The notes under the pieces are model-generated. The model was not told where the DNA came from. It did no database searches and was given only the letters and a program-made list of their open reading frames with translations. Source: Arcuatula senhousia (lineage: Eukaryota; Mollusca; Bivalvia; Mytilida; Mytilidae). From it: a stretch of DNA of 64,000 bases. Positions 10,124-19,557 of the stretch are shown piece after piece; position 1 is the first letter of the stretch; every line of letters begins with the position of its first letter. Where the stretch lies: assembly GCA_963971305.1 (NCBI GenBank), contig OZ020313.1, positions 26,886,602 to 26,950,601 of the forward strand. Reading direction: 5' to 3'. The position numbers and the translations under genes were made by a program.

Positions 10124-10668
10124 TTGTCAGTAAGGAGGAATGGACTTGAACCATTCTTCTACAAGTGGTCATTCGTGCAGAAAATATAGGTCACATCCAG
10201 CATCTGAAGCATGCATTGTGCTAAGCATCAATAGGTGCACCTACCATACCTATTTGGTTACTATGGCATTTGTCAGTAAGAAGGAATGAACTTTAACCGT
10301 TCTTCTATAAGTGGTTATTCATGCGAAAAATATAAGTTACTGCCAGCATCCGAAGCATGCATTGTGCTTAGCATCACTAGGTGCACATACCATACCAATG
10401 TGGTTGATGTAGCACTTGTCAGTTAGAGGGAATAGACTTTAACCATTTTTCTGTACATGATCATTCATGTAGAAAATATAGGTCACATCCAGTATCCGAA
10501 GCATGCAATGTTTTGTATCATCACTAGATGCACCTACCATACCAATATGATTTATGTGGCATTTGTCAGTAAGTGCAAATTTGGAAATATGGGATTTTGG
10601 ACGTCCGAACGGACGGACGAACAGACCCGAACACTATATGCGCCTCTATTTTCGTAGATGGGGCATAA
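10099..10668 (+). repeat. 3' part of the F2 146-bp tandem-repeat element with terminal hairpin
   Basis: Monomer landmark AGCATGCA lies at 10208, 10354 and 10500, spacing exactly 146 bp. The array ends with a GGAC-rich run (about 10606-10620), then ACACTATATGCGCCTCTA and TTTTCGTAGATGGGGCATAA, a hairpin pairing ATGCGCCTCTA with TAGATGGGGCAT. This completes the element begun at 2034. Confidence 0.75.
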
Positions 10669-12370
10669 AAAGTATTTTTGAACAATTTATTATATTCTTA
10701 TTCAAAGTTTTCTTAGTCAACACTCAAATTTCCTGCCTTATTTACCATTGAAAAACGCACTACTCCCGGAATCAACTGTACGGGGGCTGGACACCGTGAA
10801 ATTGGTTACAGATAAAGACACGTTGAAAGAAAAATACCCCCAATCAGCATTTCATTTTCTGGGTATAAAAAGAATCTATACAGCTAGTTTCAATTTTGCT
10901 TGTAAATTCATGACAACTGTCGTCAGAGTGCGAGACTCGCTGAATCTTTTTTTTTTACCTATTTCTACTACCATACATTTTCTTAGTATTTTTAAACACT
11001 TTTCTTTGTGGAAGCTTACTAACAATTTGAAAAATATACATGAGGGGGCGGATAGGGGGACGGGGGTTAAGGAGGCGGGGAGCAAGTGTAGAAGGGGCGG
11101 GGAGCCGGGGGAAGAGAACCCCCCTGTCCACCCCCCTACATGTGTCATGCAATAATTTGTCATAATTTTGTTGAAATAGTCACATAGTACTCTGAATTAT
11201 ACCATAGCTATAAAATTTCACATAAAAATCAACATAAATGTTCTTCCTCCTAATCCAGTGGTTTAAACAAATCAATTCATTTATGAAGTTTCGGCTGGTA
11301 TAATAAATTACAATCAAATTGCAACTTCAAAAAAATTTATAAGTACGTGTAACGTGTTTTGCTTGTTGAGTTTTTCGCCCCTTTTCAATAGAACAGATTT
11401 GAAAAGAAAATAGTCAACAGATGGCTGAAAAGCGTGTATACATTTCTATCTATATCTATATAGTGCTAATTTCAAGACGACCAGATGCAACCACAAGTCT
11501 TTACTTAAGAATGCAAGGGATATTTTTAAACGGCCGTTGTTCTATTGAAGTTGTATTGGGCAACACATAACACTTACTCGAAATCTCATGAAAAACATAC
11601 AAGTATTCTTATGATAAAACTCAAAGGTCGAAAAAAAAATCTGCCCATGTCTTTAATGGTCGGATTTCGTTAGACAGATACAGTACTACCAAGAAAAACA
11701 GACCTGAAATCGAAACCATCGATATTGGACCCTTAGCCGATGCAACATACATGTACCAAATATCGAGAGGCTGCGATATGAAGTTTAAGAAATACACGTA
11801 TGTTATGAAGAACCGCCTTTTCCATAAATCGGATTTTCGAGACTAGGGCCAATGGGGGCAAAATAATGTTGGAAGAGAAAATCGTCCAAATGCCACCCAA
11901 CACTATGTGGGCTCAACACCAACTGACTTCCGACAAAAACACCTTTTTTTAGAATATGGGGCAATTGAACAAGAAATCATTACACATGTTTAATAGAAAA
12001 TAATTAATTGATAGTTGTTTGTGAATCTAAGGCTCCATTAGTATCTGTTATAGGATGAATAGTTCAGCCGTGAAAAATCTAAGAAAATAATGGTAACAAA
12101 ACAAATCTAGCACTTTCAATGCATATCTCCACAATAAAATCTCAAAACAATGGTGTCAATCACAATACTGTTGAAAAAAATGTTCAATATTTCAAAGTAA
12201 ATCGGCTAAATTCAAAGAGAAGAAGAAAAATATAACAACCCAACGTTTCAACATTGGTTGTACAAAAGAAATAAAAAAAAATCGGTAATAAAGTTTCCCC
12301 TATGGAATGTTTTATAATGTTAAATAAGCAGAGTATATAAGAATTTTTTTGCTATATTATGGTTTGTTCG
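10669..12370. other. no gene; G-rich tract
   Basis: No exon is recognised. 11042-11115 on the plus strand is strongly G-skewed, with many runs of four to five G (quadruplex potential), followed by runs of C. The open frames across it are composition artefacts. 11160-12370 is AT-rich; its last 100 bases or so should contain the 3'UTR of the profilin gene at 12374. Confidence 0.4.
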
Positions 12371-12373
12371 CTT

Positions 12374-12796
12374 CTACATCCCTAAACTTTCCAGATATTC
12401 GGCTATTGTGGAAACTCCTTTGTTCACATTTCCTTGTTGGCATCCTTCTTTACAATGAGCTATTACTATGGCTGTTTTAGAAGCCTGTAAAGTTATTGCA
12501 CCGTTATCCTTCTTTTTGCCGTAGACGATTTTCCCATCATCCTCTCGCAAGAACTGATATTTGACACCTTCCGCTAGAATTCCACTCGCTTGGAATGTCG
12601 TAAAATTTTTCGATTTAAAAGCTCCTGCTATACTGGCGCATTCTCCCGGGTTCAATTTATAAGCATTAGAGGCCCCATCTGTGGTCCACTTTGCGCCCCC
12701 GTCCAAACCGATGATACATGCTTTATCTCCGTGACATTCTCCATTTGAGTCCTTTGTGTGGCCTATAAGGTTTTCTATATAGCTATCCCAAGACAT
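12374..12796 (-). CDS. profilin (paralogue A)
   Basis: 140 residues, the usual invertebrate profilin length. The N-terminus MSWDSYIENL is the conserved profilin helix (Trp3, Tyr6) for poly-proline binding. ACIIGLDGGAKWTT and the C-terminal KTAIVIAHCKEGCQQGNVNK, with final helix AEYLESLGM, are family hallmarks. Profilin binds G-actin, promotes ADP/ATP exchange and delivers actin to formins and Ena/VASP in the cytosol. The coding region is a single exon. A pyrimidine-rich stretch ending in CAG lies just upstream (minus-strand acceptor at 12810-12812), so the gene has a 5'UTR intron and its first exon lies further upstream. It is about 70% identical (98/140 by hand count, no gaps) to the profilin at 28701. 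Five cysteines against one in the paralogue is unusual. No consensus AATAAA was found close downstream; a TATAAA variant lies near 12310. Confidence 0.95.
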   Translation of the reverse strand: MSWDSYIENLIGHTKDSNGECHGDKACIIGLDGGAKWTTDGASNAYKLNPGECASIAGAFKSKNFTTFQASGILAEGVKYQFLREDDGKIVYGKKKDNGAITLQASKTAIVIAHCKEGCQQGNVNKGVSTIAEYLESLGM

Positions 12797-13615
12797 GTTT
12801 ATTGGTTATCTGAAAAGAAAAGAGAAGTTCAAGTAGACGGGACAATTTAGATCTAGGGTATTTTATGTACGCAAGAATCAAAGAAATATGTAAAATATGT
12901 ACATGAATATCGTATGAATATGTACCTTCACTTAAATTAACATGCATAAAATGTACAACCAGGCCTAATGTTAAATATCTTTTAAACAAAATATAATGCA
13001 CACTCTACTCTAAAACTCAAGGGAACTGTGTACTGTACTGCTAAAAAGCCGTCGATACTTGGATAATATACAGAATATAGGAAACATAAGCATAAAAAGC
13101 AATGTCTTCGATGTTCAAAAGCTTTGAAGCTCTCAACTAAAGAAGCAACATGCACGTATGAGGACTATAAAACATAACTATTCATATATATTTAATATCA
13201 TTATTACATAGAGCTATATCATGGTTATTGGGAAATATTAACCGGAGCAATAAAGCTTCTTGTATTGCACGAGCCTATAATATAATCTTTTCTTCCTAAT
13301 AAAAGATTGTCTGGACGTGTAAATGATTTTTCTCGCTAAACTGGAGTTTTGTTTTACATAGAGCGTTCTTGCGGGGACAGGAAAAAAACTAATTATGGCA
13401 CAAAAGTAACCGGATTCCAAAACAAGTCTTACAAGAACAGATTCAAGGCCCCCCGTCCGTCGAGTGGGAAAAATCTAAGTAAGCTCGTTAAACAGGAAGT
13501 AGAGGAGCGACAGATATGAAAACGCATCCCTCCTGACCATATGGGACCCCTACCTGAAGCTGCATACCCAATATAAAAAGGCCTATGATTTATACTTGAT
13601 GGGAAAACTGTTACG
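12797..13615. other. profilin A 5' intron region, no exon recognised
   Basis: Sequence upstream of the profilin coding exon, reading as intron on the minus strand. I cannot place the 5'UTR exon. Around 13530-13615 the phrase CCCCTACCTGAAGCTGCATA resembles other dispersed repeats that describe 'accept/escape' ends of tandem elements, but is too short to classify. Confidence 0.4.
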
Positions 13616-14727
13616 AACTAGAAAATGTGTCTATGAGCCACAGGATGGCCCTCCCGTTCTTGAAATATCATTGACCCTCAATGTGTATAATGTGTAAAAT
13701 ACCATTGACCATCAACATGTAGTATCTGAGATATGGACCTTAACCAAGAACTTAACCGAAGTCATTCATGCGTAAAATATAGGTCACAGTGACCTTATTT
13801 TTCTAGTGGGTGGTGTCACCTTACCTAAGACACATCTAGTAGTGAAATATCATTGACCCCAAACATCTAGTATTTAAGTTATGGACCTTAACCAAGAACT
13901 TAACCGAAGTCGTTCATGCATAAAATATAGGTCACAGTGACCTAATTTTTAGTGGGTGGTGTAGCCCTACCCAAGACCCATCTACTGGTGAAATATTATT
14001 GACCCCCAACATCTAGTATCCGAGTAATGGACCTTAACCAAGAACTTAACCAAAGTCATTCATGCATAAAATATAGGTCACAGTGACCTAATTTCTAGTG
14101 GGTGGTGTCACCTTACCTAAGACACATCTAGTAGTGAAATATCATTGACCCCAAACATCTAGTATTTAAGTTATGGACCTTAACCAAGAACTTAACCGAA
14201 GTCGTTCATGCATAAAATATAGGTCACAGTGACCTAATTTTTAGTGGGTGGTGTAGCCCTACCCAAGACCCATCTACTGGTGAAATATTATTGACCCCTA
14301 ACATCTAGTATCCGAGTAATGGACCTTAACCAAGAACTTAACCAAAGTCATTCATGCATAAAATATAGGTCACAGTGACCTAATTTCTAGTGGGTGGTGC
14401 CACCTTACCTAAGACACATCTAGTAATGAAATATCATTGACCCCCAACATCTAGTATCCAAGTTATGGACCTTAACCAAGAACTTAACCGAAGTCGTTCA
14501 TGCATAAAATATAGGTCACAGTGACCTAATTTCTAGTGGGTGGTGTAGCCCTACCCAAGACCCATCTGGTGGTGAAATATCATTGACCCCCAACATCTAG
14601 TATCTGAGTAATGGACCTTAACCAAGAACTTAACCAAAGTGTTACGGACGGACGGACGGACGGACGGACGGACGGACGGACAAGGGTAAAACTATATGTC
14701 CGATCCACATACGTGGTCGGGCCATAA
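13616..14727 (+). repeat. 146-bp tandem element (family F3, copy A) with one palindromic AGGTCAnnnTGACCT per unit
   Basis: Starts AACTAGAAAATGTGTC; monomers carry GACCTTAACCAAGAACTT at 13736, 13884, 14030, 14176, 14322, 14468 and 14614 (first step 148, then exactly 146 bp). Six units contain the perfect 15-mer AGGTCACAGTGACCT at 13781, 13929, 14075, 14221, 14367 and 14513. The array ends in GGAC repeats (about 14645-14681) and a 3' hairpin (about 14695-14725, CCGATCCACatacGTGGTCGG) then GCCATAAAA. Some two-unit periodicity is visible. The element lies about 0.8 kb upstream of the profilin A coding exon, inside or near its 5' intron. Confidence 0.9.
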
Positions 14728-14734
14728 AAAAAAT

Positions 14735-14795
14735 GTGACGGACAGACGGACACCGGCATTTTTATAAGGCCGAGCGGGGACAAAACTTCCATTAA
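14735..14795 (+). repeat. 3' end fragment of family F4
   Basis: GTGACGGACAGACGGACACC then GGCCGAGCGGGGACAAAAC resembles the 3' terminus (minus strand) of the element at 46010-46744. No monomers precede it; it abuts the F3 element. Confidence 0.5.
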
Positions 14796-15866
14796 AGACT
14801 CATTTTGGAATGCTTATTTCCTATCTTAATGATAATCATGACAATTATAACTTTTAAAGTGTCATTAACAGAGTTCGCGAAACTTAAAATTTCTTTGTCA
14901 GACATAGGTCCGTCAAAATGGAATCTTTGGTCGGACCTAATTTTTATTTTACTTACAACTTTCTTAAAAATAACCAAAATCTACCGGACATTGGTCCAGT
15001 AAGTATGATTAAAATGCCGGACCTGCTTAAATTTTACCAGTCAGGTCTGACAGGTCTGACACATTTCGCGAACTCTGCATTAATATACATCATATACCTT
15101 CATGTGTCCGTGCAATGATTTTAACAAATTATAGAAAATCCCAAAAAACATTGACCCCGCGTGTCTCAGATGTAACTGGCCGGGGCATCAAAACAAACTT
15201 TTTACCTATACATGTATACTATCCCTGTGTAATCCCCTGAACTAATGCCTAAGCTTTCGCACAATTTAAAATCATCATATAGATGTTTCAAGGGTAAAGT
15301 TCATGGCTCCATTACTTGAAAATGTATGGACATTTGAATAGAAACGAACTCGTTTTTAATGCTTAAAACCGTAAAAAAACTTTCTTTATGTTGAGGTCAG
15401 TGCTCCTTTCAGCTGTAAATGCAATTCTCTTAAACACAGTCATAACCGTACATATGTACATACGTTGTAGATTTTAAAACCTGGCTTAGCAAATACTTGG
15501 TGAGATTTATTTCCTATGGGCGGTGACGCGTTCAACTGTGTTATTTTATAGATAACTTTAAACACCCACGTGTATTGAAAAAGTCAAAATTATGACAATA
15601 CCAATATAATAAAATCATCCAAAATTCATTTTTCGTTTTAGTAACTTCTTCAAATAAATAACCAATAAAATACATTCATCAGTGCATAAAAGATCCTTTA
15701 CAGGCCAGGCCAAACCTTACTTGTAAAAAACACTAATTACACAAATTCAACCACTTGGAGATGAAGTTTGTTAAGATTATATCAATGAGTTTTGTCTTAC
15801 ATAAGGAGACCCTATGTGTAAATAATATTTCATTTAAATTTAGAGAAAATTTTTACAAAAAAGCAA
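14796..15866. other. no recognisable gene
   Basis: AT-rich sequence with short open frames on both strands but no splice-supported exon or conserved domain. 14895-15070 repeats GGTCCGTC/GGTCTGAC-like words (ACAGGTCTGACA). Confidence 0.35.
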
Positions 15867-16010
15867 AACAAGAATACATATATGTCCGAAATACATAATG
15901 CCCTATCTTACAACATTTGGAAAGGACGAACGATCGAACGAACGGGCGGGCGGACGAACAGAGTCGAACACTATTTGCACCTTTTCTTTCGTAGATGGGG
16001 CATAAAAATA
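15867..16010 (+). repeat. monomer-less copy of family F2
   Basis: Starts AACAAGAATACATATATGTC, carries ATAATGCCCTATCTTACAAC, then a GGAC/GAACG-rich run and ACACTATTTGCACC...TCGTAGATGGGGCATAAA. It has both ends of F2 but no 146-bp monomer, like a minimal element. Confidence 0.65.
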
Positions 16011-16029
16011 CACCCATGAGCACGGATGC

Positions 16030-16185
16030 CAGTGGCGGATCCAGAAATTCTGAAAAGAGGGGACCCACTGACTGGCCTAAGAGGGGCACCCTTTGGTCAC
16101 GCTTTAATGATTTCCTATATATTCAACCAAATTTTTCCGCCAAAAGGGAAAGCCCGGGCCCCCAGCCCCCCCCCCCCCCCCAACT
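16030..16185. mobile_element. MITE fragment with CAGTGGCGGATCCAG terminus
   Basis: The left end CAGTGGCGGATCCAGAAATT and interior (CCACTGACTGGCCTAAGAGG, CCAAATTTTTCCGCC) match the complete copy at 39198-39340. The right terminus is lost in a C tract at 16165-16181. Confidence 0.65.
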
Positions 16186-16189
16186 TTCG

Positions 16190-18734
16190 CCACTTAAATA
16201 TGATGGAATAATTGGTATTCAACCTGCAGTTTAGTCCAACCCACTACCAATCCTTCAATTTTTTTATTCTCCTTCTTCTTTCTTTGGATGGTATTGCATC
16301 ATTTTGTAAACTCATCTTTAGATCCATGAAATTTCCTCTAAAAACACAATGCAGTATTTCTCGGGAATTTTAACTTGACATGCCATATGTATGAGTTTAA
16401 TTTGTTTCCTTCTTTTGATCTCTTTACTATATTTGGACTTGTGTTAAAAAATGGGCATATATATTCATTTTCATTTTCCGTCCTTGGGAAAGTCATCCGA
16501 TCAATGTGTAAAAATTATGATTTAGATCAGATGATTGTTATATTTGAGGTTTTTCCCCGTATACTCGAATGTGATATGATACCAGGGAGATATCAAAGTA
16601 TAGGATTACTTCATAAAACGTTTCATTCAAAGGCCATCGTGAAAATAATTTTTGTTTCCTGTTTGTGAGCTTCACAAACTTAACTTATCAAGGGGGCTGT
16701 CAAAGCAAAAGACCGAGTTAATATTCGGCGATTTCCAGTGACAGTCCCCCACCACAAAAAAATGCTTTCTGTTTCCTAGTTTTGAACCAAAAAGGGTGGG
16801 GTAGGTAGACAAATCATTTATCTTTAAAAATATTAAATATTATATAAGGTGGGCATTTCGTGTTTCTTAAAAAAATCGTAAATAATATCTTTAAGGTTGT
16901 GTGTGTAAAATAGTCAGTGGGACCGTCGCAATCGAGTAGCAGAATTCAGTCCCACTAATAAATTAATTTCCAACGGCAAAATATTTAAGAAACTTGTAAC
17001 CCACTTGTTTAGACAACCCTGTCCTACATTATCTTACGAACATTTTCTTATACAGCAGTTAACACAGTTTCGATTTCCCTTAGGCCACACAGAATTAATA
17101 TTTTGACTTTTAAAACATGGAGCGAGCGAGCGAAATAATTTTTATTAATTTTTTTTCAGAAAATCTGATTTTTGGGAGCGACTGATTTTTTTTAGGCGAG
17201 CGACTTGTTTTTAAATTTTTTAAAAGTTTTTTTTCTGGTTTTTAATGTAAAAGTGAGGCGAGCGAGCGATTGTTTTTATTTTTGAAGAAAATGAGTGAAA
17301 TATTAAAAAACTTCTATTTAAAGTATAACAAATGCTTGTTCTCATTGGTTTATGGCTTTTCCAATTGATTAATATATTATTTAAGCAGGAAATAGTTGTC
17401 TTTAGTTGTTTTTTTCTCTCTGAAGAGTTGCTGTCTTGGCTTACTATCAATAGCCACAAGCAGACCAAGAGAAAGTCGATTACACCAAACAAGTATGACT
17501 ATGTCCCAAAATCTTGCTGGCAAGGCATAGTTTTAAGATAAAATATTAAAAAGAAAAACAACTTCCTATCTTTATTCACAAAAAAAAACATAAAACAACA
17601 ATAACAATTTGTAAATATTTATTTAAAAAATATTACAAAACAATCCTTGGTCAATGGTGAATTGGATGTTCATAGATGGTGTCATTAATATCCCATTATC
17701 AGGTCGAAGATTTTACCTTTTAAGGATAATGTTTTCGTCAAACTTTTAACCAATAGTTTTTGAGAGAGTATAAATAAATACAATCGCCAACACGTGCTTT
17801 TTATGAAAAAGTTAAATATAACATTACTCGCAAAACAAATCTTTAAAATGAGCGGTGAAAAAATTGGTTGTTGTATTTGTATTAATGTCATATTAAAAAT
17901 AAACATATTTAAGAAACACTTTTTCACCCAAACAGCTTTGACAAGTAGGGAGATTTTATGGCTATGTTTACCTTCTTGATTGCCCATTGACCAATACACT
18001 TAATAAAATAGAAGTCAATAAGTGGAACATAACATTACTTTATAAGGAGAATTTACCCATGTTAAACAAAATAACGTTTAAAACCAATTATATTTGGTAT
18101 TTGAGAAATATGAGCGAGGAAGTGAAAGAATACATGTTTATGTTATGAACTTTTCTATCAAACCGACGAAAAAGTTTTACAATTTTTCCCCATTTGAAAG
18201 GTCAATCTGTTACAATTTTGATTGATTAATAGGTCAAACGAAATCTAGAAAACCCGACCTGATTATCGTCCTTACATACAAGTTAGGGATTTTCCTTAAT
18301 GTTTTCAATTTGAACCATGTTGTTTTTACATGTATACGAGGAAAAATACCACAGGAACTTGAATCTATCAATAAAAGGGGTCGACTGTACATCGTATATG
18401 GCATTCTTTAAATGTTATGAATGTTTTTAAATAAATCAATGTAAGAGTCTTCCATTTGACATGCAATTGCCGTATTTTGTAACAATACTTTTACTTGGTG
18501 GCAACAGATTTCATTGTTTTCATCGGAGTGTTTTATTTGAGGGGAATGAAACGTAGTTTCAGCCGTTTGTTTAACGTCTTTTATCCTGAATGTATCTCCA
18601 ATATTGGAGCACTAAACTTAACTAACAAGCGATTAGACAATTTATAAGAGTACATGGTTGAAAATCGGCAATTTTTTGGGTTGTTTACTTCTGCAAAAGA
18701 CCAATATTTTTCAAACGCGGAGATAAAAAAAAAA
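16190..18734. other. no recognisable gene
   Basis: No supported exon. 16688-16750 contains a small inverted repeat (GGGGGCTGTCA ... TGACAGTCCCCC). 17120-17275 has scattered GAGCGAGCGA words among T-runs. 17300-18700 is AT-rich. The open frames here show no recognisable domain. Confidence 0.35.
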
Positions 18735-19557
18735 GGCACAGGATACGGTTACGGCAAATCTGGGCAAAACCGTAACAATAAGAAATTTTTATTGTTACGG
18801 CAAAGTCGAAAATCGGGAACGGGTGACGGGACGGAGACCGAAACATTTACGACCGTAACAATAAGAATTTTTTTTTATTATTACGGCACTTATAATTACG
18901 GCAAATCGATATTGTGACGATATGAAAGTTTATATAGAGTGACATAAAATTTATTAATTCATATATAGTACAAGCGGGCGAAAAATTCCAATTAATCTAG
19001 AATGACTCAAAGTAATTTTGATAACTTAATTATGACACATGCGACACAACCAATATGTGGTTTTCGGGTTTTATTTTATTCCTGGTGAAACCATGCAAGT
19101 CATCAATCACAGACTACATATGCCACAGTTTGGACATGAGTGAAGTGGTTCCATTCTTCATATTTATCCTTAGATCAACACGCATTTTAAGTTCCTTCCG
19201 TCCTTCGGGGTAAAACCGCTTTACTCGACAAATGTAAATGTTTTTTGTCAAAAATCAGTTGCCTCTGCCCTCAGTTTAAGTTATGTTTTCGGAAACGATT
19301 TTATGGTCATCAATACTGTAAAACAAGCTGTACTATACATTTGTTATAAGTATTCAGCATAAAATGTTTAAAAGTAAATTAGTTGCGAAAGAAGATAAAT
19401 ATAAAATATCTTATGTTTAGTAATTCTCTAAAGCGAGATTTGCCGTAATATTTAGTGCCGTAATAATAAGAAATTTTTTATTGTTACGGTCGTAAATGAA
19501 TCGGCCTCTGTCCCGTCATCCGTTCCCGATTTTCTTGCCGTAATCGTATCCTGTGCC
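18735..19557. mobile_element. inverted-repeat DNA element (family IR, copy A) with hairpin-bearing TIRs
   Basis: Left terminus GGCACAGGATACGGTTACGG (18735), right terminus its inverse ending CCTGTGCC (19557). Each TIR of about 120-170 bp contains internal hairpins built on CCGTAACAATAAGAA/TTCTTATTGTTACGG. The centre (about 18960-19250) is homologous, in inverted orientation, to the centre of copy B (38162-39095), sharing for example the minus-strand words TGGTTTCACCAGGAATAAA and AAGTTATCAAAATTACTTT. The flanks are A-runs on both sides, so an 8-bp duplication AAAAAAAA is possible but not diagnostic. No transposase ORF. Confidence 0.8.

Noticed and set aside
10748..11163. Open frames on both strands over the G-rich tract
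   Set aside because: Proline/glycine-rich low-complexity translation caused by composition; no start, splice or domain support.
14580..14792. Frame encoding repeated RPSV residues (also 27967-28161)
   Set aside because: Translation of the GGAC simple repeat at the end of the F3 elements.
16375..16668. 97-residue plus-strand open frame
   Set aside because: No recognisable motif, no flanking splice sites or promoter; A/T-driven composition.
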